This document shows, in pieces, positions 8,563-16,407 of a stretch of 64,000 nt of DNA. The number at the start of each line of letters is the position of its first letter. Position 1 is the first letter of the stretch. Source of the stretch: Collinsella aerofaciens (lineage in GTDB: Bacteria > Actinomycetota > Coriobacteriia > Coriobacteriales > Coriobacteriaceae); the NCBI RefSeq assembly GCF_902364355.1, contig NZ_CABJDK010000010.1, positions 1 through 64,000 on the forward strand, read 5' to 3'. Under the pieces are notes generated by a model. The model was not told the origin of the DNA. It searched no databases and saw only the letters and a list, made by a program, of their open reading frames with translations. The translations under genes and the position numbers were made by a program.

Positions 8563-9744
8563 TTATCCTTCCCACTCCAATTGGGAATCCTCCGATGCGC
8601 CTTCGCACGCTCGCATGACCTCGATACCATGCGAGCGTGCGAACTCGACGAGCTCTGCGTTGCGGGCGTTTATGGTGCCGAAGGCGGCGGGGCACACGAT
8701 AAGGCGCGCGCAGTGGACGAGGAGCTCTTTGGCGCGGGCTATGGTTTTATCCCCGATCGGCTCGAAGGCGCGCTCGGCCACGCATTCCGCCGCCAGGTCG
8801 CGCGCGAGCTCGCAGTCGATGTCCCCTTCGTGCAGAACGCCCGCGTAGAACGCCTTGCCCTGCCGAATGAGCTGGCGAAACACAGCCGACCCCGTACCTG
8901 CGCCGGCGATGACGAACGTGTGCGCATCGCCGTGCGGGCGCCCAATTTCCACGCTGCCGAAGCGCTCGTTGAAGGTGCCATGTTGAAGGCCGTAGAGCTC
9001 GCCAATCGTCTCGCGCGTGAATATGTCCTCGGGTGCGCCGGCGCGGAAGACCCGGCCGTCCTTCACGCAAATCACCTTGTCGGCGCTTTTCTGCGCGAGC
9101 TCGAGTTCGTGGATGGACATGATGACAGCCACATTCCGCGATTTCGCAAGGTGGCGAAGTATTCGCAGCAGGTCGATCTGGTAGCGGATATCGAGATACG
9201 ACGTGGGCTCGTCGAGCACGAGCACACGCGGATCCTGCGCGATGGCGCGTGCGAGCATGACGCGCTGGCGTTGCCCGTCGCTTATCTGCATGAAGTCGCG
9301 CTCGGCGAGTTCTTCCACATGTGCGGTTTTCATGGCCTCGTCGACCCGACTATGGTCGTCGGGCGAGAGTGTGCCCATTCGCCCGGTGTAGGGATGCCTT
9401 CCCGTCTCTACGATATCGCGGCAGGTGAGGAGCTCGGTCCGGGGGCGATCCGTCAGCATAACGGCAAGGTTCCTTGCGAACTCCGCCGTCTTCCATCGGG
9501 AAATCTCCCGCCCGTCGAGCTCGACCGCGCCGGCAAGCGGTGCAAGATGGCGTGTGATGGTTTTCAAGATGGTCGACTTGCCCGAGCCGTTCGGCCCGAT
9601 GAGCGCCACGACGTCGCCCGCGCGAACCTCCAGATCGACGCCTTCGACTACGACCTTCTTGTCGTAGCCCGCCGACAGGTCGCTTATGCGGAAAAGCGGC
9701 GCTCCGTCAGCCTGCGTTTTGGGCCGCGGCACGAATTCCCCCAT
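8563..9744 (-). CDS. ABC transporter ATPase, FecE/BtuD-type, with C-terminal extension
   Basis: A 393-residue ATPase. Residues ~16-255 form a standard ABC domain: Walker A GPNGSGKST (~50-58), signature ISDGQRQR, Walker B VLVLDEPTS and switch-histidine region MSIHELE. The SDGQRQR signature form is common in iron-siderophore and corrinoid importers. Residues ~262-393 are an extra domain not found in BtuD or FecE, with a glycine-rich start (VIAGAGTGS) and an alternating beta/alpha look; a Rossmann-like fold is a guess. The start abuts the permease stop. It is the last gene of the riboswitch-controlled minus-strand operon and presumably powers uptake of a corrinoid, tetrapyrrole or metal chelate. 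Confidence 0.9.
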   Translation of the reverse strand: MGEFVPRPKTQADGAPLFRISDLSAGYDKKVVVEGVDLEVRAGDVVALIGPNGSGKSTILKTITRHLAPLAGAVELDGREISRWKTAEFARNLAVMLTDRPRTELLTCRDIVETGRHPYTGRMGTLSPDDHSRVDEAMKTAHVEELAERDFMQISDGQRQRVMLARAIAQDPRVLVLDEPTSYLDIRYQIDLLRILRHLAKSRNVAVIMSIHELELAQKSADKVICVKDGRVFRAGAPEDIFTRETIGELYGLQHGTFNERFGSVEIGRPHGDAHTFVIAGAGTGSAVFRQLIRQGKAFYAGVLHEGDIDCELARDLAAECVAERAFEPIGDKTIARAKELLVHCARLIVCPAAFGTINARNAELVEFARSHGIEVMRACEGASEDSQLEWEG

Positions 9745-10785
9745 CTACCTCACCCGCTTCTTCAACATGAGTGCGATAACCACCGGCGCGCCGAAGATGG
9801 CGGTGACGGCGCTGATGGAAAGCTCGACGGGGGAGAACAGCGTGCGCGCGATCAAATCGCAGCCCGCGCAGAAGATGGCGCCTCCCAAGAAGCACGCAGG
9901 AATCACGCGGATGGGCTTCGACGACTTCAGCGCCGACTTCACGAGATGCGGAACCGCGATGCCTACGAACGACACCGGACCAGCGAACGCGGTCACGCAG
10001 GCGGAGAGCATGCTCGCTAGAAGGACGAGCACCACGCGGAAGCGTTCGACGTTCACACCGACGCTTTTCGCGTAGGCTTCTCCCAGCTGGAAGGCGGAAA
10101 GGGGCTTCGATATCGCGAATACGCATGCGCTCACGGAGATCACTACGACCGCGATGACCGCGACGTCGTCCCAGCTCGAACCCGAGAAGCTACCCAAAGA
10201 CCAGTTGTGCAGGTTCACGATGGACTGATCGTCGGCGAAGGCGATGAGGAAGTTCGTCGCCGCCGAGCAGATGTATCCCACCATGACGCCCGCCACGATG
10301 AGCATGGCCATGGAACTTATGCGCCGTGCGATGAGGAGCACGAAGCCGATGGTGATAAGCGAGCCAAGAAACGCTGCGGCCACCATGGCCGGCGAGGACA
10401 TGGCCTGGTTCGCGCCCAGAAGTACGATCATCGTAAGCGCGACGACGAACTTTGCGCCTGAGGAGACGCCCAAGATGAATGGGTCGGCGATGGGGTTGTT
10501 GAAAAACGTCTGCAGCAGGAACCCGGAGAGCGAAAGTGCCCCGCCGAGAAGTACGGCTGAAAGCACGCGCGGCAGGCGAATCTCCCAGATGACCTGGCTT
10601 TCCATGGAATTGGCCGCGCCGCCCGAAAGGATGCCGGGGATGTGGTCTGCGGGCACGAGCACGCTCCCGATGCACAGGTTGGCCCCGACGAGCACGATGA
10701 GGGCAACAGCGAGCAGCGCCGTCACGACGCGACACCGCGCGGCGCGCCCCGATTCGTCGTATGCCATGGAAAGTCGGCTTCTCAT
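9745..10785 (-). CDS. FecCD/BtuC-family ABC transporter permease
   Basis: A 346-residue integral membrane protein with about ten hydrophobic segments and the FecCD hallmarks: RLPRVLSAVLLGGALSLSG in the N-terminal third, NNPIADPFILGVSSGA, and the C-terminal FVGIAVPHLVK. It forms the channel of an importer for vitamin B12, haem or siderophore-type substrates, probably as a homodimer. Its start lies five bases beyond the substrate-binding protein stop, and its stop directly precedes the ATPase ATG, so the three are translationally coupled. Control by the upstream cobalamin riboswitch favours a corrinoid, cobalt-chelate or tetrapyrrole substrate over iron. Confidence 0.93.
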   Translation of the reverse strand: MRSRLSMAYDESGRAARCRVVTALLAVALIVLVGANLCIGSVLVPADHIPGILSGGAANSMESQVIWEIRLPRVLSAVLLGGALSLSGFLLQTFFNNPIADPFILGVSSGAKFVVALTMIVLLGANQAMSSPAMVAAAFLGSLITIGFVLLIARRISSMAMLIVAGVMVGYICSAATNFLIAFADDQSIVNLHNWSLGSFSGSSWDDVAVIAVVVISVSACVFAISKPLSAFQLGEAYAKSVGVNVERFRVVLVLLASMLSACVTAFAGPVSFVGIAVPHLVKSALKSSKPIRVIPACFLGGAIFCAGCDLIARTLFSPVELSISAVTAIFGAPVVIALMLKKRVR

Positions 10786-10789
10786 GGTG

Positions 10790-12361
10790 CTAGCCGAGCT
10801 TCCTCAGATAATGGAAGTCGCTCGCGTCATCGCCGTTGAACGCCCCGTGCAGCTCGTCGATAATGTCGGCGGTGGAAGTCATCTGCTGGTACATGTCGGC
10901 GCTTGTGACCCAGACGTTTCCGTTCTTCACGGCTTTGAACTGCGACAATAGCGCGTTTTTACCTACCAAGTCGTTCAGGGTGGCAACCGATTCGTCGATG
11001 GTGCCGTTGTAGACGATGATGTCGGCATCCTTCGCCGTCGCGTAGAAGCGCTCCATTTCGAGCGTTACTGACGAACCTGACGTCGACGCCGTCTGCGCGT
11101 CATCGAGCGCGTAGCTGCCGCCTGCAAGCTCGATCATCTGCGCCACGTAGTCGCCCGCCCGTCGCGTGACGGCGGCCCCGTTCGAGTTAATGTAGAAATA
11201 CGCCACGGTTTTACCTGACGACGCGAGCCCCGACGTTTGCTCGACACGGGCCTTCTGCTCGTTGAACAGGTGCGCGGCCTCGTCTTCCTTGTCGAACAGG
11301 ACGCCGAAAAGCTTAATCCACTCGACGCGCCCGAGTGCTTCGGGCTCGCTCGACGACTGTTCGGTGAGCACGACGAGCCCGAGCTTCTGCAGCTTTTCCT
11401 TCACATCGGGCGCGTGGTTGATCATGGTGTTTTCGATGGCGAGCGTGCAGCCCGAGGCCGATATTCGCTCGTAGTCGGGCGCGCTGTACTTGCCGCCGTA
11501 GGCGATCGCCCCACTTTCGAGCGCGCTTTTGAAGCCCGCGACCGAGCAATCGTCGGCCTTCGTGCCCGACATTAAGATATTGTCGTTCGCATCGAGCGCG
11601 TCGACCAGGCACATCGTTGCCGACGACACGAGGTACACCTTGTCGGCGGGGCGCCTTATGACCGCGATGTCGGAGCTCAACCCATCAGGTACCTTCGCAT
11701 CTTGCGGCACCACGAGGAAGCGCTCCCCGTTCGAAATGCAGATAAGCCGCAGGCCGCCTTCGTACTCGTCGACAGTGAAGTGCTTGGCGTATTCAAGCTG
11801 AAGCGCCCCCGTCGGCTCCCAGCCGCAGCCCAAATCGGCGTTGTGGAAGTCGGCCGCGGCGCTTGAAGCCGTTCCCGCAGGGGAGCCGCCGCTTGCATCG
11901 TCGCCCGATTTCTCCTTCATGGTGGATGAGTCGAAGTGGAGCGTGTAGTCGATGGTGTGCGGCGTCGACATGGCGACGGTCTCGGCCGACACGGCGATGT
12001 CCTCGTCGAGTGTGACGGGTATCTCGAACGTGGAGTTGCCGCCGTCGTTTACGGGCGCGTAGTCCACGCCGTCGGCGGTCATCTTGTCGTAGTTCGAACT
12101 CGACCAGGTGATGGTCGCGGTGTAGGTGTCGCCATCCTTCACAATTGTGGTTGGTGAGGCGATGCTTGCGCGCCCTGACCCGCCGGAAAGCGAGACGCTC
12201 ACAGTGTATTCCTGAGAGCCCGCCGTGGCACTGGTCGCGTTCGGGCTCGCACTGCACCCCGCGAAGGGAAGCGCGAGCAGGGCGACGAGAACGCAGGCGA
12301 TTACGCGCGCCGCGATGCTGCGGCGCTTCCTGTTTTCCCCCTTGGGAAGAATCGACCGCAT
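10790..12361 (-). CDS. ABC transporter substrate-binding lipoprotein with N-terminal NEAT-like domain
   Basis: A 523-residue exported lipoprotein. The signal peptide ends in the lipobox FAGC (Cys36). Residues ~50-150 resemble an iron-transport-associated/NEAT-like beta-sandwich (TATITWSSSNYDKM, followed by DGVDYAPVN). The remainder is a BtuF/FepB-type class III binding protein, with IAYGGKYSAPDYERI in the first lobe, a long helix, and a second lobe ending in MTSTADIIDELHGAF. It delivers ligand to the FecCD permease downstream. NEAT domains usually bind haem, so a tetrapyrrole ligand is plausible, but the domain call is by eye. It is the third gene of the cbiK operon. Confidence 0.85.
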   Translation of the reverse strand: MRSILPKGENRKRRSIAARVIACVLVALLALPFAGCSASPNATSATAGSQEYTVSVSLSGGSGRASIASPTTIVKDGDTYTATITWSSSNYDKMTADGVDYAPVNDGGNSTFEIPVTLDEDIAVSAETVAMSTPHTIDYTLHFDSSTMKEKSGDDASGGSPAGTASSAAADFHNADLGCGWEPTGALQLEYAKHFTVDEYEGGLRLICISNGERFLVVPQDAKVPDGLSSDIAVIRRPADKVYLVSSATMCLVDALDANDNILMSGTKADDCSVAGFKSALESGAIAYGGKYSAPDYERISASGCTLAIENTMINHAPDVKEKLQKLGLVVLTEQSSSEPEALGRVEWIKLFGVLFDKEDEAAHLFNEQKARVEQTSGLASSGKTVAYFYINSNGAAVTRRAGDYVAQMIELAGGSYALDDAQTASTSGSSVTLEMERFYATAKDADIIVYNGTIDESVATLNDLVGKNALLSQFKAVKNGNVWVTSADMYQQMTSTADIIDELHGAFNGDDASDFHYLRKLG

Positions 12362-12365
12362 GGCG

Positions 12366-12899
12366 TTACTTCAGTGCGTCGGCGCGCAGATCGACGCCGG
12401 CGGATTCGAATACGAGCGTGCGGTCGTACCACCGCTCCCTTTTAATGCTCCACGCGGCGCAGGCGGTGTCCTCGTCGAGCGCATCAACGGGCACGTCGTA
12501 GGTGTACTTGCCTTCCGCGTTTTCCACATAGGGGATGAAGTCGGCCTCGCTCGCGGCGGCAGCCTCGTCGCCCGTGCCCATGAAGAGCTTGCCGTAGCCC
12601 GTGCCGGAAAGTGTCATCACGCAGTGCATGGAGCCGTTTTCCACGATGAGCTGGGCGTCCACAATCCTGAACATGTTCGAGCTGGAATCTACGGTGATTG
12701 GATAGGTGCCGTCAGCCACCTTGTCGGCGGTAATGGGGGCAGCGCTTGCGCCCTCGGGCGCATCGGCCGCCTGTTCGGTCTTTTCCTGGGAATCGGCATC
12801 GCTTGCCTTTGCGCTGTCGATTGAATTTCCGCCGCAGCCGGCGAGCGAGAACGCGAAAAGCGCCGCTGACAGGGCGAAGACGAGGGTTTTCTTCAACAT
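12366..12899 (-). CDS. Small lipoprotein with NEAT-like/iron-transport-associated domain
   Basis: A 177-residue exported lipoprotein: signal peptide with lipobox LAGC (Cys22), an acidic Ser/Asp/Glu linker to ~60, then one beta-rich domain (~65-177) starting VADGTYPITVDSSSNMF and containing GTGYGKLFMGTG. Its spacing and aromatic pattern resemble the N-terminal domain of the following binding protein, so it may be a surface relay that passes ligand to it. The start at 12899 follows AAAGGA. Its stop lies four bases before the next ATG. Family identity is uncertain; the export, lipid anchor and operon position are clear. Confidence 0.75.
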   Translation of the reverse strand: MLKKTLVFALSAALFAFSLAGCGGNSIDSAKASDADSQEKTEQAADAPEGASAAPITADKVADGTYPITVDSSSNMFRIVDAQLIVENGSMHCVMTLSGTGYGKLFMGTGDEAAAASEADFIPYVENAEGKYTYDVPVDALDEDTACAAWSIKRERWYDRTLVFESAGVDLRADALK

Positions 12900-12963
12900 G
12901 GAGGGGTTCCTTTCAATCGCTTCGACCGCCCGCGCCGTGCGGTGGGCGGGCGGGATGCGAATG

Positions 12964-13035
12964 CAACGGGCATGCGTCGTCAGTCGGGGAAAGGCGCATG
13001 CCCGTTGCACGGGGGCGCGACCGGCGCCCCCGTGC
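12964..13035 (-). other. Two strong intercistronic hairpins between cbiK and the lipoprotein gene
   Basis: One hairpin has 13-bp arms (12964-12976 and 12995-13007, CAACGGGCATGCG and its complement). The second has 12-bp GC-rich arms (from 13007 and to 13035). Neither has a T-run. They sit in the only substantial gap of this operon and may set different mRNA levels for cbiK and the transporter. Confidence 0.6.
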
Positions 13036-13044
13036 GCGGCGAGT

Positions 13045-13971
13045 TTACAGCTTGGCGATGGCGTCGTCCACGTGCGAGACGTAGATGTCGTCGACCGCGA
13101 CGTTCTGTCCCAAACCCTGGAGCAGGCACGTCACTTCGAAGCCGGCGGCCACGAACTTCGCAGCCCAGCTGTCGGGGTCGGTCTCGTCTGCCATGTCGTT
13201 GTTCGCGTGGTCGCCCGCGACCACCATGAACGGCGCGAGCACGGCCTTCTTGTAGCCTGCGGCGCTCGCGGCGGCGATAACATCCTCGCAGGTCGGTTCA
13301 GCCTCGACGGTGCCGACGAAGAACTGCGTCAAGCCCTCGTTCTTGAACACTTCCTGCATCTTGGCATAGTCGGCGTTGGAATCGGCTTCGGTGCCGTGGC
13401 CCATGAGGCACAGCGCCGTCTTGCCGTCGTCGAAGGACGCCATGTTCTCCTTAATGGCTGCGGCCACCTTCTTGTAGTCATCGTCGGAGGTGAGCAGCGG
13501 GTCGCCGAGCGAGATTTTGTCGAACTTGTCGGCGTACTTGTCGAGCTCGTCTTTCACGTCGGTGTATTCCAGGCCACCCATGAGATGCGTCGGCTGCACG
13601 ACGATTTCCTTCACGCCGTCTTCCACGCAGCGGTCGAGCGCCTCGGTCATGTTGTCGATCGTGATGCCGTCGCGCTTCTTCAGCTTGTCGATGATGATCT
13701 GCGCGGTGAAGGCGCGGCGGATGTCGTAGTCCTGCCAGTACTTCTCGCGGATAGCGTCTTCGATGGCGCCGATGGTGATGTGGCGCGAGTCGTTGTAGCT
13801 CGTGCCGAAGCTCGTGACGAGGATGACCGGCTTCGCGGCCTTCTCCTTTTCGCTCGATTTCTCGGAACTCGCGGAGGTGTTGGAGCAGCCCGCGAGCGCG
13901 AATCCGGCGAGCGCGACGGCTCCGGTTGCTGCGGCGCCCATGAAGCCGCGGCGTGACATCTGGTCGGACAT
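13045..13971 (-). CDS. cbiK: Tat-exported lipoprotein sirohydrochlorin cobaltochelatase (CbiK family)
   Basis: A 308-residue CbiK-type chelatase that inserts Co2+ into sirohydrochlorin. Metal-binding and catalytic histidines are visible in CLMGHGTEADSN and VVAGDHANNDM, and the family start is VILVTSFGTS. Unlike cytoplasmic CbiK (about 264 residues), this one carries a twin-arginine motif SRRGFMG at residues 6-12 and a lipobox LAGC with Cys29, so it should be folded inside, exported by Tat and lipid-anchored outside. ATG 13971 follows GAAAGGAA; the upstream in-frame start at 14058 would bury the signal. It is the first gene after the cobalamin riboswitch. No other cobaltochelatase lies in the window. 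Confidence 0.92.
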   Translation of the reverse strand: MSDQMSRRGFMGAAATGAVALAGFALAGCSNTSASSEKSSEKEKAAKPVILVTSFGTSYNDSRHITIGAIEDAIREKYWQDYDIRRAFTAQIIIDKLKKRDGITIDNMTEALDRCVEDGVKEIVVQPTHLMGGLEYTDVKDELDKYADKFDKISLGDPLLTSDDDYKKVAAAIKENMASFDDGKTALCLMGHGTEADSNADYAKMQEVFKNEGLTQFFVGTVEAEPTCEDVIAAASAAGYKKAVLAPFMVVAGDHANNDMADETDPDSWAAKFVAAGFEVTCLLQGLGQNVAVDDIYVSHVDDAIAKL

Positions 13972-14089
13972 GGTTTTTCCTTTCCTCGATTTGCCGGTCC
14001 CCCGGCGACAGTTGCTTGTCGGCACAAGCGAAAGAAAAGCGCACCCCTCGGGGTTCACAAGGAGCTAACGCCACGGCGATGCCGTGAGG

Positions 14090-14215
14090 AAAAGGCGAAG
14101 CAGTCTGGCTTGGGGCGCGAGGCGGTTCGCCCGCGCGTCCTATACAGTAATGTCCCTTGCCCAGGATTCCCACCTGGTTCCCTCCGCAAGCCAGCGCGGG
14201 CTGTGCGGGCGCCGC
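14090..14215 (-). promoter_or_regulatory. Cobalamin (adenosylcobalamin) riboswitch
   Basis: Read on the minus strand, the leader shows the class signature: GGGAACCAGGTGGGAATCC, then GGGACATTACTGTA, and at its 3' side the B12-box-like AAGCCAGACTGCTTCGCC. It sits between a consensus promoter (14270-14298) and cbiK (start 13971) and should repress the cbiK-lipoprotein-ABC operon when cobalamin is abundant. The boundaries are approximate. The expression platform lies between 14090 and 13972; a small ACCC/GGGT hairpin followed by GCGCTTTTCTTT may be the terminator. Confidence 0.88.
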
Positions 14216-14269
14216 GCCGGTCATTTCCTTTTATCCGATTGTCATATGCTCGTTGCCGAAACTTTTACT

Positions 14270-14298
14270 ATGATAGTGGGCACTTGTGAACGTGTCAA
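14270..14298 (-). promoter_or_regulatory. Consensus sigma-70 promoter of the riboswitch operon
   Basis: On the minus strand, TTGACA (14298-14293), 17 bases, then TATCAT (14275-14270). It places transcription start near 14262 and an almost 300-nt leader holding the riboswitch. Confidence 0.82.
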
Positions 14299-14429
14299 AG
14301 CCAGGGCGGGCTGCATTGCGTCTCCTGCCTGCGTATTTGCGCCGATTGCCGCCGCAGGCGCCGTGTTTTGCCCGCTGCGCGAATGGCGGCGTAAACGGTT
14401 GCGATGAGAAACGGGAAGGGAAGGCTCGG

Positions 14430-15221
14430 ATGATTCATATCGTTGGCGCAGGCTCGGGCGCCGCCGACCTTATCACGCTGCGCGGGGCGCGTCTTCTGCG
14501 CGCGGCCGACGTGGTCGTTTGGGCGGGGAGCCTTGTGAACCCCGAGCTGCTCGCCGAGTGTAAGGAATCCTGCGTTGTCTACGACAGCGCGCACATGACC
14601 TTGGAGGAAGTGCTCGACGTGATGTGCGCGGCGGATGCACGGGGCGAGGAAGTGGTACGCCTGCACACGGGCGACCCGTGCCTGTACGGCGCCATCCAGG
14701 AGCAGATGGACGCGCTCGACGCGCGCGGCGTGGACTACGAGGTGGTGCCCGGCGTGTCGAGCTTTTGCGGTGCTGCGGCGGCGCTTCGCCAGGAATACAC
14801 GCTGCCGGGAATCAGCCAGTCGGTCGTGATCACGCGGCTTTCCGGACGTACCCCCATGCCCGCGGGCGAGGGCATGCGCACCATGGCGAAAAGCGGCTCG
14901 ACTATGGTCATCTTCCTGAGCTCGGGTATGCTCGCCGAGCTTTCCGCCGAGCTTTTGGCCGTGGGCCGCAGCTCCGACGAGCCGGCGGCGCTCGTGTACA
15001 AGGCGACCTGGCCTGAGGAGCGCGTGGTGCGCTGCACAGTGGGCACGCTCGCCGATGCGGGCGCGCGAGAGGGCATCGACCGCACGGCGCTCGTGGTGGT
15101 GGGCCGCGTGCTCGGAGCTCGCGGCGGGCTTGCGCACGACGGCGCGCAAGCGGAGTCGTACGAGCGCAGCAAGCTTTACGACCCTTCGTTTGCCACGGGG
15201 TATCGGAAGGCGAGCAGCTAG
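14430..15221 (+). CDS. cbiF: Cobalt-precorrin-4 C11-methyltransferase
   Basis: A 263-residue SAM-dependent uroporphyrin-III-type methyltransferase that methylates C11 of cobalt-precorrin-4 in the anaerobic corrin pathway. The N-terminus is MIHIVGAGSGAADLITLRG. The motifs THTGDPCLYG-like HTGDPCLYGAIQEQ, PGVSSFCGAAAAL and VIFLSSGM identify the CbiF/CobM branch. The ATG at 14430 follows AAGGGAAGG; further upstream in-frame starts read through non-conserved sequence. It is the first gene of the 17-gene plus-strand operon, divergent from the riboswitch operon. I see no riboswitch on its own leader and no convincing plus-strand promoter. Confidence 0.95.
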   Translation: MIHIVGAGSGAADLITLRGARLLRAADVVVWAGSLVNPELLAECKESCVVYDSAHMTLEEVLDVMCAADARGEEVVRLHTGDPCLYGAIQEQMDALDARGVDYEVVPGVSSFCGAAAALRQEYTLPGISQSVVITRLSGRTPMPAGEGMRTMAKSGSTMVIFLSSGMLAELSAELLAVGRSSDEPAALVYKATWPEERVVRCTVGTLADAGAREGIDRTALVVVGRVLGARGGLAHDGAQAESYERSKLYDPSFATGYRKASS

Positions 15222-15222
15222 C

Positions 15223-16407
15223 GTGGCCTTCGAGCACTACATATATACCGGGACGACCCGCCTGCGCTGCGGCTATACCACGGGGAGCTGCGCCACGCTC
15301 GCGGCGAAGGCGGCCTGCGAGATGCTCTTGTCACGAAAGCCCGTCGGCCGCGTGTCGATCGTCACCCCCGGCGGGCTGCCTGTCGAGACGGACGTGGTTG
15401 ACGCATGTATCGGCGAGGGGTGCGCCCAGTGCGCCGTGCGAAAGGACGCAGGCGACGATGCCGATGTGACCGACGGCGTGCTCGTGTACGCGCGCGTGGA
15501 ACATGCGGGGTCGGGCACGGGCGCTGCGGGCAGCAAGGGCGTGCCCGCGCGCGAATCGGAAGTTTCCGTCGATGGCGGCGTGGGCGTGGGGCGCGTGACG
15601 TTGCCCGGGCTCGAGCAGCCGGTGGGGTCGGCCGCTATCAACGCGACGCCGCGCGCGATGATCACTTCGGCGGTGCGCGAGGTGTGCGCCGCGCACGGCT
15701 TTTCTGGAAATATTGCTGTGACGATTTCGGTACCCGAGGGTGTTGCCCTTGCCGAAAAGACCTTCAACCCACACCTGGGGATAGAGGACGGCATTTCCAT
15801 CCTGGGCACGACGGGCATCGTCGAGCCGCGCAGCCTCGCTGCCTTGCGCGACAGTATCGAGCTCGAGATCCGGCAGCATGCGGCTATGGGGCGGCGCGGA
15901 GTTGTGCTCACGCCCGGCAACTACGGCGCGCAGTTCATCTCGGGGCATTTTCACCTAAACGGTGCGCCGGTGGTCTTCATCTCCAACTTTGTGGGCGATG
16001 CGATTGATTGCTGCGTTCGCGAGGGATTTACCAATGTCCTTCTTGTGGGACACATCGGCAAGCTGGTGAAGGTCGCGGGCGGCATCATGGACACCCATTC
16101 GCGTACCGCCGACTGCCGCGCGGAGATTCTGGCCGCCCACGCGGCCTTGGCCGGCGCGGGCGCGAAGACCGTGTGCGAGATCATGTCGTCGGTCACGACC
16201 ACGGCGGCGCTCGAGGTAATCGAGGCCGCCGGCGTGGGGGACGCTGCGCGCGCCTCGCTCGCTGCGGCAATCGAGGACAGGTTGCGCCGCCGCGCGGCGG
16301 GCGCATGCGACATCGCCGCGGTCGTGTTCGACGCCGAGCGCTGCGAGCTTTTCCGCACGTCGGGCGCCGATGCAGTTATCGGGGAATTGGGGGCTACGTA
16401 TGAGTAG
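15223..16407 (+). CDS. cbiD: Cobalt-precorrin-5B C1-methyltransferase
   Basis: A 394-residue CbiD, which methylates C1 during ring contraction chemistry in the anaerobic pathway. Recognisable blocks are LRCGYTTGSCATLAAKAA at the N-terminus, PGLEQPVGSAAINATPR, GIEDGISILGTTGIVEP, and HIGKLVKVAGGIMDTHS in the C-terminal half. A Gly/Ala-rich insertion of about 20 residues (around 100-120) separates the first two blocks. The start is GTG 15223, one base after the cbiF stop, with GGAAGG about ten bases upstream; the longer frame upstream is the cbiF shadow. The last codons overlap the cbiL start by 8 nt. Confidence 0.95.
   Translation: MAFEHYIYTGTTRLRCGYTTGSCATLAAKAACEMLLSRKPVGRVSIVTPGGLPVETDVVDACIGEGCAQCAVRKDAGDDADVTDGVLVYARVEHAGSGTGAAGSKGVPARESEVSVDGGVGVGRVTLPGLEQPVGSAAINATPRAMITSAVREVCAAHGFSGNIAVTISVPEGVALAEKTFNPHLGIEDGISILGTTGIVEPRSLAALRDSIELEIRQHAAMGRRGVVLTPGNYGAQFISGHFHLNGAPVVFISNFVGDAIDCCVREGFTNVLLVGHIGKLVKVAGGIMDTHSRTADCRAEILAAHAALAGAGAKTVCEIMSSVTTTAALEVIEAAGVGDAARASLAAAIEDRLRRRAAGACDIAAVVFDAERCELFRTSGADAVIGELGATYE

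Noticed and set aside
14216-14429. A second cobalamin riboswitch for the plus-strand cbi operon
   Set aside because: The riboswitch signature reads only on the minus strand. The plus-strand leader lacks the conserved core, so direct B12 control of cbiF onward is not supported by sequence.
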